From Cloeon dipterum (Eukaryota > Arthropoda > Insecta > Ephemeroptera > Baetidae), in assembly GCF_949628265.1 (NCBI RefSeq), contig NC_088790.1, forward strand, positions 18,914,545 to 18,978,544: a stretch of 64,000 nucleotides of DNA, written 5' to 3'. Positions 1-11,900 of this stretch are shown here, in pieces. A program made the translations under genes and the position numbers. The notes beneath the pieces are model-generated. The model saw only the letters and a program-made list of their open reading frames with translations, did no database searches and was not told where the DNA came from. Every line of letters begins with the position of its first letter. The first letter of the stretch is position 1.

Positions 1-334
1 CCGAAAAGAAGCCGCTGTCATCCATGTTTCCAGAGGGTTGCTGAAAGGCCACCATTAGTAATTATGTGAGCTGTCAAAATCATGACGCAAACCTCCAGGA
101 ATCGGCGGTATTCTTCAGTATCAACGCCGCTCTCAGCCATCTGCTGTCGTTCATCTTCATCCAGGGTATTCGCCAAGGTGGCTAGGTCAACAGCAGTAAA
201 GTACGAACCCTGCAGGAGGGCATTGAGGCAGTGCTGGGCACACAAGGAGCCTTCTTGCTACGAGAAAGGAAACAATTAAATTTCTTAAATACAAAAAAAG
301 CACAGCAAACCTTTTCAAAGAATATATCCTCCAT
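1..334 (-). CDS. ATXN3: Ataxin-3 (Josephin-domain deubiquitinase), 5' part only
   Basis: Ataxin-3 is a cysteine protease that trims polyubiquitin chains in protein quality control. Three minus-strand exons are visible: 311-334 (MEDIFFEK), 93-257 and 1-40, the last cut off by the window edge. Introns 258-310 and 41-92 have GT-AG ends and are only 53 and 52 bp long. The joined protein starts as Josephin domains do, with the catalytic cysteine at residue 14 in the motif QEGSLCAQHCLN, the same position I recall for the human protein. It continues through a DEDERQQMAESGV-like stretch to PSGNMDDSGFFS. The catalytic His and Asn, the ubiquitin-interacting motifs and any polyglutamine tract would lie outside the window. 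The start is the first ATG, and it gives the standard N-terminus. Identification is very secure. Confidence 0.95.
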
Positions 335-1129
335 TCTTCCAGGTTCTCCCTTTGTTGATACTCAGGTGGGCTAATTTAACACTCAAACGTTCAGAATCTG
401 CGAGCGTAATTAGAGGAAAAATCTTAATTATATTGTCTTCCAAAACATATCAGAAAAAGATGCAATATATATAGATATAATACATATTATAGATAGCAAG
501 ATAGCTTAGGAGCTTATCTACAAAAAATTATATGATAGATACATCAATGTGTTTTTGTTCTGGGATTGTGTGATAAAAATCTTCCCACCTGAGTTTATGT
601 TTCGGTGGGGATAACGAATCAGAGGAAATCGTTGGAAAATAATTATTCTAAGGGTTTACGAAGTAATTCAAAATGCGAGATTAACAAAAAAATCAACTTG
701 CATGAAAACTGCATTACATACGCGTTTTCCTGTTTCTGTTTTGAATGCCAGCTGGTCTGGTTTGCCAAGCGGCCAAAAGCTATAGCTTTCGCTTTTCAAC
801 CTTGTGGCGCGAAAATTGAACCCATCGACGGCATCGACTAGTCGTCATGGCTGTCAAAAGTTGATGGCATCGTTAAAACAGTCTCCTTAAAAAAATAGTT
901 ATTGATTCTCTCACCGCCTTTCGTAATAGAATGGGCCTCATCACCCTTTATAAATTACAATTAGATGCCTTGATAAAATAACTAATGAAAATAATTTTTC
1001 CGTTCCCCTTAGTTATTCCTTTTTTCCGTACGTTTGACTATTGAGACTAGTGTATTATAATTATTTAATTCATATATAGGATTCATAGTTTAAGCAAACA
1101 AAAACAGTGCCATTTTTTACGTTTAAAGA
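335..1129. other. Spacer between ataxin-3 start and HCF 3' end; probable ataxin-3 promoter
   Basis: No gene is seen here. Bases 335-600 are AT-rich with no coding signature. Bases 600-870 are locally GC-richer, with repeated CATCGA/GATGGCATCG-like words, and would suit the ataxin-3 promoter and 5' UTR read on the minus strand. The open frame at 605-841 on the plus strand begins at GTG and resembles nothing I know. No TATA box/initiator pair was found. Confidence 0.4.
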
Positions 1130-1142
1130 AAATAAAGGACAC

Positions 1143-1148
1143 TTTATT
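1143..1148 (-). other. Poly(A) signal AATAAA of HCF
   Basis: On the minus strand AATAAA lies about 630 nt after the HCF stop codon, so the HCF 3' UTR probably runs from 1779 to about 1130. It is the first canonical signal I found in an AT-rich tail with no competing open frame. Confidence 0.6.
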
Positions 1149-1779
1149 GCTTATTACTTTACATCATTTAGACATACATAATTCAAATATATAAAAACTT
1201 GACGAATTTTACAGATATTTAATATTTAAATGGGCAAATCAGAAGGTCAAATAATGAAATGTTCATTTGGTCACGCCAGATGCAAATTTAATGAAAATTG
1301 GCTGGAAGTACCAGCCTCAGAGGATTCCAAGTAATTAACAAAACACATATCCATGTATCGTTCTTCATTCTTAACGTCATATTACAGAGTGCTCAGGACC
1401 CACATAGATTGACAGCAACCCCTCCACAGTTAAGTTCAACGTTTAGATGGGTTAAAATGAGCCAAAGCTCCTAAACTATCGCAATAGAGATAAAGTTCGT
1501 TATAATCTTGCAACTGTTAATTTTTGTCATCGTTTGTACAAAACAGCAGTAAAGAGTGATAGTCTGCCTGTTCCCAGCTAAAATAGAGTGAGTGTAAAAT
1601 GCTGTGCAAATTTTCCATAGCCAAGAATGCTTTTTAATTTGAGATCAGTGCCTTTCACTTCTCATGAGTGTGTGAGTGGTTTTCCTGGAAGTTTTCGAAG
1701 GAAACACTGACGCGGATTTGATTTGAAGTAGTTCGAAAGTTAAGCGAATGGTGGTTCAGTCCAGTCGCAGTCATACACA

Positions 1780-4700
1780 CTACATGGTCATGCCTTCCTC
1801 GGTCTTCGGTTTCTTAATTCCAGAGTACACTGTCTTTGGGTCGGCTTGCCTCTTGACTGATGTTTGATTTTTCGCAGCAGTAACAGACACTTCTGTAGAC
1901 ACAAAAAGTTAATTAATTGCGTGTTTGTATCATAGTGAAACTTAAGATTTTAAATAGGCAAAACAGAAAGAGCACAGAAATTTACAAACTTGTTGACAAA
2001 AATTATACGCATTTATAATTTAAGGAAGAAAAAATATTGCCTGTTTAAATGAACTGTTTGTTTTGGAAATTGGCAGTCTTAACAATTTGTGATAAAAAAT
2101 ATGTATTTTTGATTTATCAGTAACAAACTCTTTGCAAGGAAGAAGGGAATTCAAATACACACCTTGAATCCACCTAACTTGGGTGGCTGGACCATAACCC
2201 TTTTCGTTTTTGGCTGCTATGCGGAAGATAATGGCGGGTTTGGTGGTTGTGTCAATGTGTGCAGCAGACAGAGACGAGTTGGGAACCATGCACTGGTTAT
2301 TAGCGCCGCAGTAAACCCTGACGAAGGCTAGTTGTGTTTGTGAGCTTGCTACTGCCTTTGAGTCGCCCTGAGAGGAGACAAACAATGAGGTAAATGAAAC
2401 TCTGGAGGGCCGGATGACTTACATCTTTCTGGTTGGTGTTAGCACTCTTCACGGCCAGGTAGACAGAATATTCACAAATTTCGCCAGAGGTGGCCTGAGG
2501 TGGCTCCCACGACAGATGTGCTCCACTCTCAGACTTTGAAATTTTAATTGCTGAAGGAGCGCCCGGGAAGCCTGGCAGGCAAGTTTTAAATGCAGACACC
2601 TGAAAGCAAACCATACAATTTTTTAGAAGTTAGAAAACGCATAAGGATATAATAAATACCTCACTCCACGGTCCCTGGCCACAGGAGTTGACTGCGGCCA
2701 CTCTGAATTTGTAGGCAGTTCCAGGCTGAAGAGCGTACTTCTTCCCGCTCATTACAAAATTTAACACATCACCGGTCACGTCAAAGTTGAATTTAGAGTC
2801 ATCATCTGGCAGACCATAGTGTTCCACCTTTGTTGAAGTGCTTTTAGTGAGGCAGACGTCATACCAGGCGGTCTCCTTCTTCACAGGACTCTGCGGAATC
2901 ACCTTTGGCGTGGGTGGCTCTTCTTGTTGTTTGGTCTCAGGCTCAGGTTTAATCAGTCCATTGCCGTTCGCAGTGCTGATCGCAGCGGACGCCAGTGTTG
3001 CTAACGGATCATCCACCAAATCCGCCGCCTTCTGCTCACTCTCACCGGCATCCATCGGCTCCTCCTTGATAGGCTTAACATCTGACTTGGGCTCCTCGCT
3101 TTCCGCCTCTTTAGACTCCTCCTTTTTCTCCTCACCCTCAGTAGTTTCAGGTTCCACCTTCATCTGTGGCTGATTCGCCTCAGGTTGACTCTCCTCTGGA
3201 GGTGTCTCTGCCGGCGGTGCTGGCGTTGGCGTTTCAGATGGAGCCGCTGGTGTTTCCTCTGAGGCAGGAGGAGCAGGAGCAGAGTCTTCTGCAGGGCGCT
3301 CAGTAGGGGTGGTGGTAGTTGCAGCAGCAGCAACAGCGGGCGTTGCGGTTGTGGAGGGGGTGGTGGCTGCAGTAGTGGCAGCGACAGGGGTTTCATCTGT
3401 CTTTACCGCCACGGCAGGTGCAACAGCCTTTTCCTCGATGGGGTCCAGCAAGCCTGCTTCAGCGGCCAGAGCGGCCAGCGCTGCGTCTGTAGTGACGGGT
3501 CCGTCAATCGGAGTGGCTGGTAGAGCAAATATATTAATGTTCTAATAAGTAAATGTGCCGCATTAAAATACCATGTGTGACGGAGGGTGGAGGCTGCTTC
3601 ACCGGACTCGTAGTAGTCGCGGCAGCAGCTGCGGCTGGCACGACCTTGATGGCTGAAGCCACCATCTGCTTCCCGTCAGCAGTCGGCACAAGGGTCAAAG
3701 TCTTCGGCAAGGCAGACGAGCCAGCAGCCGACTTGTTAATCTGCAGGGTCACTTGCTTCCCTCCAATGAAACCCTGGAATAAAATCATGATGAAACATTC
3801 TGATAATTAACAAACAGTAAAAATCAAGATTTGCAGGGTATTTCAATTTCATTGTTTGTATGGCTTCCTTAGTCCCTTGCTAGCGAAAACAAGCTCAAGG
3901 AGTGGAGAATCCATTTCAATATTCCTCAAGATATTTCTTAATTCCACAATTGAAAATAAGAACTCAAATCGAGGTTTTGTGTTGAAAGGAAAAAAATAAC
4001 ATTAATTTACAGATTTCTCATTGCAAATTTTGCATTTATATGGATATCTCCCTCCAATGGAAATGGTCACGAATTAATATAGAGGTTGAATGGGGAAAAG
4101 TATCTTGCGTAACAAACACCTTGTGAGTCATTAAAATTCTGAACCAAGGCCTAGACTTGCGGCTCAAAAATGGAACCATTTCTAAAATTTGGCTGTTTTT
4201 TTTTTTTAAATTAAAAAAATCCTCTTTCAAATTGTCAGCGATGCTTTAAAACGTTTGATACTTAACCAACATAATCAAAATGACGAATTAATTATTATAA
4301 TATTGCTATTGGAAGAAGTTACAAGTTGCGCACAGAAAAAAAACTATCAAATCAAACCTGTGTCGTGACAACTCCATCAGCAGCCTTCAGAGCTCCAGGC
4401 GAGGTCATTACTATGGGTTTGGCGTTGCTGTTGGTGACCGTGGTGGCAGTTCCAGATGCTGTGACACCCTGGTTTGGCCGCTGGATCATTATCATCTTCA
4501 TCTGATTTCCGCCAACCCCCGATGGCGCTTGAGTGGTGATGCCTCCCCCCTGCACCGTGCGGAGAGTTGTGCCTGACGTCACCATGATGAGCCTCTGACC
4601 ACTGGCAGTTGTAAGACTGCCCGTGTTGGAGCCAGGCTTAGCGATGACGATGGTCTGCTTGCCACCCAGACCGGAAGCAGCATTCGCGCTCACAAGCTTA

Positions 4701-7700
4701 ACAATGGTAGCGCCTTGGGGAATACCTTTACCTTGCGTACCGCCCATTGTTGTCATTTTAGGAAGCTGCAACAAGTAATTTTTATTGGTGAATAATTTAT
4801 TCATTGAATTTGAAAAGAAGTCCAAAGCTATTATTTGAATTATTCGCCAACTAACCTGAGCCATAGTCAATCCCTGGCTGGTCTTGACAAAGGCAATCTG
4901 TCCACCTTGACCTTTGCTGATGATGACAGGCTTTCCAGCTTGGTTTGTTGCTGTTTTGAGCACAGTGCCCGCTGCGGGTGGCACGATTTTAATGGTCTGT
5001 GGGCTCGTCTTGGGGGTTGCAGCGTCAGTGGCGGTGCCAGTAACTGCTGAAATTTAAAATAAATTTTTAGTAACATTATGGATCAGATTCCACAGTATTG
5101 CTCTGTGCCTTGTGTTGTTGCAGTTGAGATTTATAAATTGCATGCTTCCCTGCTTCTTTTAACATGCATAAATTGAATATTTTTTTTCTAATCGTTACCT
5201 TCAAAAATTAACAATGCGAGTAAAATGGGAGCTAATAACTAGAATTATGTTACCTCTCCTAATCTGATAGTTAGAAAGTACTGAAAGTATAGAATTGTGG
5301 TTCTTTTATCGGTAAATTAACTACGAGCAAGTACACACCTGCAGCTTTGGGCGTGGCAGCATTAGATGGCACTAGTCTTAAAACACCAGAAATCTTGTTT
5401 TTCGCGGCCGCAGCATCAGCCAAAGCTTGGATTCCTGACATTTGCTGAGCAGTTGTAGCTGCTGGAGATTCTGTAAAGTGATAAAAGACAGTTGTTGTAA
5501 ATCAGGGTCCCAGTCCTTATGCACAGGTTTAACTGTTTCTGATTTGTTTTAATTGGCCATATAACTTCATCTGATTTACACATGGGATTTAATTTTAATA
5601 CAGCTTTCCTTTGTTGCAAGAGTTTGAATTAAAAAATGGGGTGACAAGCGATAAAAATTGCTGTCCCTCTCACCTTTTGCTTCTGGAGCTGGAGTTACTG
5701 GTGTTGCAGGCTGCGGTTTTTCAGCGGGCTTTTCTTTCTCTGCTGGTTTTTCTGGTGGAGCGGGCATGTCATACTTTTGGGCCTGCAGCCTGTAAAAATC
5801 AGTTGATGGTGCAAGCGACCAACACACCTCCAAGGTGGTTGTTGAGGCGCGAACCAACTGAACTCGTCCAGGAGCTGGAGGCTTTTCTACCTCCATGTAC
5901 CATAAATCTTTACAGCAAATCTGGAATTAAAAAAAAGTGAATGCAAAGTCAGCTGATTGGTTGCGCTTTTACTTTTCTGTAACCATCCCTGCCAGACCAA
6001 ACATAGAGTCGCGAGTGGATTCCGACAGCGCAATGTCCAGCTCTGGCTCGAGGGCTATTGCTGTCCTCAAACATGTCCATGTTCAGGTTCTCCCACGCCA
6101 TTTTTTCTGAAACCGAATTCATATTTCAAACATCACATTTTCAAAATATTAATATTTATAGCAAGGGAAATCTGTGTTAAGGGTAAAATACAGATACAAA
6201 AGAAAAATAAATTAGAGAAAGAAATGGCTGTTGCTTGAAAATGGCTACAACAGAGAACCAGTGCACTGCAATTGATTTGAATAAATACTCCACATACCAA
6301 GATCCAGGGAGGCCAGAGTGTTGGTGCATTTCCACTCCTTTTCGTGGCCGGCTGGTATTTTGGGATCATCCATGACTAGAGGCACCCAGCCTCCAAAGAT
6401 GAGCATCCGCTTGCCAATTAGGGTTGCGCTGTGCAGAGAGCGAGGGAGAGGTGGCACACCAGTAACCTCAGGCTTGTTCCAAGTTAAAGTGTCTGTGAAA
6501 ATTCATTAACTCTCAAATCACACGTTCAATTCAAATTGGATCTTTTTGAGTGTTTTTAAGAATCAACGACTACTAACCAACGTCAAGGAACCAAAGATCA
6601 CCCAAACGGCAGCCACTCATCCCACCATATATTACTAGACTGGATTTTCCAGTTCTCTGGTCCGTGTATGCCACGGCAGTGTGAGACTCTCGAGGAGGAG
6701 GTGACTGTCCAGATGTGGATGGACAATCCCACAACACGGCAGAATTCGTTCGTAGCTCCAAAGTAAACAGATCGTTTAGGTACCTGTTGTTATAAGGTAT
6801 TATTTAAATGCTTTTTTAATCTTCAAATTAAATGTTTGATTTCAAACTGGATACGAAAATTTTGTTTGGATTTAATTAGTTCCTTAAAAGCGAGGTCAAG
6901 CTTAAGGAGTGGAGAATCCATTTTGATCTTCCTCAAATTTATTTCTCATTTTGCCCAACGCAAAACAAGCACTCAACATGAGGTTTCATGTCACTCAAGG
7001 TCGACGGAAATATTTGCATACCTTGGGATGTTATTTTTTGGATCATCACTGTCATTTGCCAAGCCACCAAAGAGGTAAACTTTATTTCCGATCAGTGTGA
7101 AGCTGTGTCCCAGACGAGGGCAAGGGTAGGTTCCAGACTTTGGTGCTCTCGGCTTTAACTTTTTCCACTCCCACCGACTCGCCTGAAATGGATTCAAGTC
7201 TGTATCACGCATATCACCCAAATATATGAACTCACTTGAAGTTCGTACAGATCGTTAGAATATTTCCCGTATTCGACCATTCCACCAAATACGAGAATCC
7301 TTGTGCCATCCACGACAAACCCGTATGCTGCACAACCTGGTGGGATTTCTCCCTTTACTCCAGGGATGAACCATTGGTTGTTAGCTGAAAATGGGAAATG
7401 TTATATTTACTGATAATTCAGCTAGTTGCCAGTTTTATTTAAATAATCACTTTCATTACTATTAACCAAGGTAAGACAAAAAAATGTACGTAGGTCACCA
7501 CTTGTTCATTTTTTTAATTTTTCAACTTTTTATTTCGTATCTATTAAAATGCTGTTAAGAAAATAGCGTAGTTAAGTTAAATTTAAAGCATTAATTACAT
7601 TTGCATCAAAGCTGAAAAATTTTTAATTGTATCAAGCACAGGCGGGAACGGAAGTGGGGGAGGAACGGGGGTTGCTTGAACACAACCCTCCCGCCCAGCA

Positions 7701-8165
7701 ATTCATTTTTTTATTGCGTCGGCGCGAGCGTCGTGACGCGTACTCGGCTTTGTTGAGAGGTGGCGCAAACAGCAACCAGATTGATCCCAAACAAATTTGT
7801 TAAGCCAAAACTATATTTTAGTAACAAATTTAAAAAAAAAAGTTAGAAAATTTTAGTCCACTAAAGAGAAATTTAATTAAAAATAAAAATTTACATGAAC
7901 CATTAAGATGCAAAGTTAAAAAAAATGATTAGAAATTTTAAATAACTGAAATGAGAAATTGAAAGAAAATATTTTCACGAACTTTAATTTTTATATTAGA
8001 CAGACCTGTGTTAAAAACGTGCAGCTCATCGACGATCCCTTCATTGCCGCCGCCGAACACCACCATCAGGTCCTTGATGGCTACAGCGCGGTGTCCATGC
8101 CGGGGCTTCGGGGTAGGCCCAGTCGCGGGATACACCCGCGTCCACTTATAACTTGAATTTGACAT
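1780..8165 (-). CDS. Hcf: Host cell factor (HCFC1/Hcf), Kelch plus fibronectin-III transcriptional co-regulator
   Basis: Nuclear scaffold that ties transcription factors to histone methyltransferase, acetyltransferase and deacetylase complexes. Fifteen coding exons, 5' to 3': 8006-8165, 7236-7384, 7022-7182, 6578-6783, 6298-6492, 5973-6106, 5674-5920, 5339-5470, 4856-5046, 4358-4765, 3572-3773, 2660-3516, 2423-2599, 2163-2367, 1780-1892 (3537 nt, 1178 aa; all phases agree). Residues 17-345 form the Kelch propeller ([69 protein letters not shown]). A first FN3 half ([15 protein letters not shown]) follows, then a long Thr/Ala/Gly/Pro linker with an acidic Pro/Glu-rich block. The C-terminal FN3 pair ([55 protein letters not shown]) comes next, and a basic KKPK signal near residue 1170 ends it. 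The start is ATG 8165; the codons upstream open only from GTG. No vertebrate HCF proteolytic repeats are present. Confidence 0.96.
3866..3990 (+). repeat. Interspersed element copy A, in an HCF intron
   Basis: Lies in the intron 3774-4357. It shares an exact 20-base core (3897-3916) and diverged flanks with the segment at about 6861-7000, in the same orientation. Matching landmarks are TTAGTYCCTT, the core, TTCCTCAA, ATTTCT and ACTCAA...GAGGTTT. There is no coding capacity. It is probably a short non-autonomous transposon or an old duplication; the ends are uncertain. Confidence 0.65.
6861..7000 (+). repeat. Interspersed element copy B, in a second HCF intron
   Basis: Second copy of the element at 3866-3990, with its exact 20-base core at 6904-6923. 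It fills most of the 238-bp intron 6784-7021, and its right end stops about 20 bp from the donor site of the upstream exon (7022). The flanks have diverged by substitutions and small indels, as expected for two old insertions. Confidence 0.65.
7385..8005 (-). other. HCF intron 1 with a GC-rich island
   Basis: The intron between the first two coding exons is AT-rich except for about 7630-7790. That stretch carries G-rich and C-rich runs and several CpG words (GCGTCGGCGCGAGCGTCGTGACGCG). There is no open frame or splice pair that would make an exon of it. It could be an internal regulatory element or an alternative transcription start. Confidence 0.4.
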
Positions 8166-8915
8166 AGCTACCGACACTAGTTCATGTCAAGGAAAAGGCT
8201 GTCGGCACTCTATCAGTCTTAGTGCCGAAAAAACAACTGTTCCCAGTGTTTCTGTTTGGCGATGGAGAATGGAACAAGCCTTGCCTGTGTGTTTTCAATT
8301 TGGTGATGCTTCGTGTGGGGGTTAAACGCTAGCTCCTGTAGTGCTGCCATTGGACGGGAGCTGAGATAAGCTATTTTAAGATCCAAAAAAATTAGTTTTG
8401 CTCTAACTAAAATCTTAATAGTGTAAAATTACTTCAAACTTAAAGAATTTAAGCACATAAAAATTTAAAAAATTACAAATTTCTTACCAAATAGTCCGAA
8501 AATAATTTTCACTGAATACTGTTACGTTGGCAATAAAATTAGTTGTTACTGCGCAGCTTTTAACACGCATCGCATTCCAATCGTCTCCCCTTTCAAGGCT
8601 AAATAATAGTCCTCCGCAGGTGCCCTCTACGCGAAGCTACTCCAACTACTTGCTTACTGGGCGTACGTTTGGGGGCTGTGTGCGAACACAAGTAGTTTTA
8701 GCACATTGGCGAGAAATGGGAGTAGTTGGTGTTGTTGTGTTTGTGTTGACCTGATAAAGTGTCGCACCTGCTATTTCTCGGCGACCCAGCTTCCGAAATC
8801 GGTCCAACTCGTGGCATCCTGGTCCGTTTGTGGCCACTGGTGATGGTCATAGGCTGATTTTCGATGCGCCCGCGGTGCAAGAGTCGCAAATGGCAGTAAA
8901 TTATTATGGGTTGTC
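8166..8915. promoter_or_regulatory. Shared divergent promoter region of HCF and the PTP gene
   Basis: The 750 bp between the two start codons must hold both 5' UTRs and promoters, because the genes diverge. No TATA/initiator pair is obvious. The PTP side (8640-8900) is GC-richer and carries several upstream ATGs. The HCF side holds the 8202-8228 hairpin. Open frames at 8527-8968 on both strands resemble no protein family and are taken as UTR. Confidence 0.5.
8202..8228 (-). promoter_or_regulatory. Hairpin 37 nt upstream of the HCF start codon
   Basis: TCGGCACT at 8202-8209 pairs perfectly with AGTGCCGA at 8221-8228 across an 11-nt loop. If transcription starts upstream of it, the stem lies in the HCF 5' UTR close to ATG 8165, where a GC-rich stem could slow scanning. 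It might instead be a palindromic protein-binding site in the divergent promoter. Confidence 0.45.
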
Positions 8916-8919
8916 ATGA
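8890..8919 (+). promoter_or_regulatory. uORF overlapping the PTP start codon
   Basis: ATG 8890 opens a 9-codon frame (MAVNYYGLS) whose TGA stop (8917-8919) overlaps the main ATG (8916-8918) as ATGA. Another short frame starts at 8864 and ends at 8899. Such overlap usually lowers or conditions translation of the main frame. Whether these ATGs are transcribed depends on an unmapped start site. Confidence 0.5.
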
Positions 8920-11900
8920 AAGGAGAGCAGCAGCCAAGGGTAGTTCCTCTCAGGACCATTCTGACCAATTTCCTAAATCACGTGGAGAATCTCGATCGAT
9001 GTGACGACGACAGCTACGAAAAGGAGTTTCAGGTAAACGAGCGCGACCCCGTTTCCGCCACTCGCACCCAGTGCTGATAAAACTGTGTCAATCGCACTTT
9101 CAGAGCCTCAAGCTCTTCAGCGAGAGCATTAAGTCCCTAGACCAATTCTGCAGCTCCGAGGGCGAGAGGGATGTAAACAGGAAGAAAAACCGCTACAAAG
9201 ACATCCTTCCTTGTAAGTTTTTGTCGGCATCGTTCGTGTTTAAAGGGCTCAATTCATTTTATTTACTGCCCGCCCAACCTGCAGTTCATTCAAAACTGAC
9301 CGATGTTATTTTTTCCAGTCGATTGCTCCAGGGTTATATTATCATCTGTAGCTAGCGTGCCAGGTAGTGACTATGTCAACGCCAACTTCATCAAGGGGGC
9401 CAGCGGGTCCCTCGCCTACATTGCCAGCCAAGGTCCCTTGCCCAACACCGCCAACGATTTTTGGCGAATGGTCATCGAATGTGAAGTGCAGGTCATTGTT
9501 ATGGCTTGCAATGAAGAGGAATCTGGAAAGGTAGCTTGATTAAATGGATAAAACTTTGATGCAACATCAACTCTGTTGAAACAATTACACTGGAATTTTA
9601 CGTAATATTTAAAAATTATTGCATGTTATACAAAAATCAAAGACTTCGAAATCGAGCGGAATTTATCCTCACATGTCACAACTTCATTCAATTTTCAGCA
9701 CAAGTGTGAGAACTACTGGGTCGACCGAGAAGGAGAAGAAAAGCAGCACGGAATGGCCAAAATCCGGCTGCTCAAAGCAAGTGTAGTATGCCCCGATTTC
9801 CTTGTCCGCACAATGCTCCTCTCATACAAGAAAAACAACATAAAAGTTGGTATGGCTCTCAAACCTGAGCCTTCCAAGGATTGAATTAAAATTATGTTGT
9901 GTGTGTAGAGCGAACAGTTTGCCAATTTCACTATTCTGCGTGGCCTGACCATGGAGTGCCACCATTGGTTCGACCCCTCCTCGACATGGTAAGACTCGTG
10001 AGGGACACTCAAGCCTCCGAAACCCTTCCTGTCTTGGTTCACTGCTCTGCTGGCTGCGGCAGGACAGGCACCATTTGTGCCATCGACTATGTGTGGGGCC
10101 TCCTTAGGGCAGGCGTAAGTCTGAACATGGTTTAAAGCGAAATGTAAAAATTAATTTGTATTCGTGTAGAAACTTACTGAGGACTTCAGCTTATACAAAC
10201 TAGTTCGGGACATGAGAAAACAGAGGATTGCCATGGTTCAGACTAAGGACCAGTATATTCTTGTACACAAGGCAGTGAAAGAGCTGTTCCAAGAGCAGCT
10301 TAGAATGATTGATGCCCATCCATATGAAAACGTGGATCTGAATGGCATGCCAATTGGAAGAGAGGAGCATCTTTACGAAAGAGTTATAATGAACAATTCA
10401 AATGGTGAGTTTATTAGGAAATTAATGGGAGGAAAGATGATTACTAAGCAGATTTGTCACAATCATTACATCATTGTAAAAGTCATTTAAAAAATATATT
10501 AGGTCATGACATGAATTGAATTTTTGTGTTCATTTTTGTAGCTTATTTCGTCATTCAAGGTATTGATAGCATTGAAAGGGTTTTTATCTAAGTAAGATTA
10601 ACATGATAATCATTTTATTGTAATTTTAATTACCTTTTTCCTAGTTTTGAATCATATCTAACATATTATTTTTTCTTCATTTCTCTGAGAAATTGTGGTG
10701 AACCTAGCTGGAACCGCAGACCAACAACCTAAGCAATGTGACGTTGTGGTCAAAAAATAAGATTACATTGTCAGTTTTCAAAGAATGAACTTGTCAAAGA
10801 ACATATTTTTTAATTAATGCTATGCTCTGCAAAAACTATATCATGGTAGTGTTTCTTCGCAATAATATCAAATGGCTTATTCAACGCTTGTGTATAGTGT
10901 ATTATTTAGTAAAAAAATTGTGGCGTTACAAATTTTCAGATTTGACAGTAAACATTCCAAGCAAGCGGACAAACTTCCAGCGGGTTTACACGCCCACAGA
11001 CGAAACTGCCCCACCACTTACCCTGAAAAGTGACAAGGAGGTGGAGGCCATTAACAGCCACAAAGGAAAGGTTGGTTGGTCTGACCTGGATGATCTGCGG
11101 CCTGTGGACAGTGGACTGAGCGCCTCTTCCTCAACTACTGACTCCACCAGCACTCTCCAGCAAGAGTCGACTCTCATCATTATTGGAGATGAACCCAACC
11201 AGAGCAACTCAAGTCTGTCTAGTCTGCTGCACAAACCTAGGATAGCTAAGCTGAAGGCTTTGTTTGAGCGCAGTTCTCCCCTCACACCAAAGCCTGAGGC
11301 CCCGAGAACAAAGCAACAGGTGTGTGACTAAATTATACTGCTATACCATTTTACTTTGTTGTAATAATTTTTAAACATATTGTCCCTGTCCGGAAACAGT
11401 GCCTGGCACTAGGTTTTAAATTACAAATTAATCACATCAATTTTAATTTTATCACAAACTTATGTTTTTTCTAAGAAATAATTAAAATCTCACCAAATAT
11501 TTAAGTAAAATCAGTTGTGTCTAACTAAACCCTAAGTTTGACATCTTGCAGGTCACAAGGAGCCACTCATTAGGGGCAGTTAGGAAACTTGCACAAGGAG
11601 ACACACCAGTGACACTTTATAGGAAGCTGTTTGCCAACAATTCAAAGACTGATAGTAAGAAAAAGGAACCAGTGCCCATTAAGCGAAGCAAATCGATGAA
11701 GGTGATCGGCGAGAAAATTGCCAACTCAAGTAACCCAAGCAGCAGCAACGCTAACTACGCTGTTCTTAACTATCCGGCTAAGCCTGACTTAAAGAGACAG
11801 CTGCAGTTTTTGATTGGGGGAGACGAAGATGAGGATGATGGCGCAGGGAGGGATGTGGTTGACGCACCAAGAGAGCCCATCAAATCCATTCTCAAACAAC

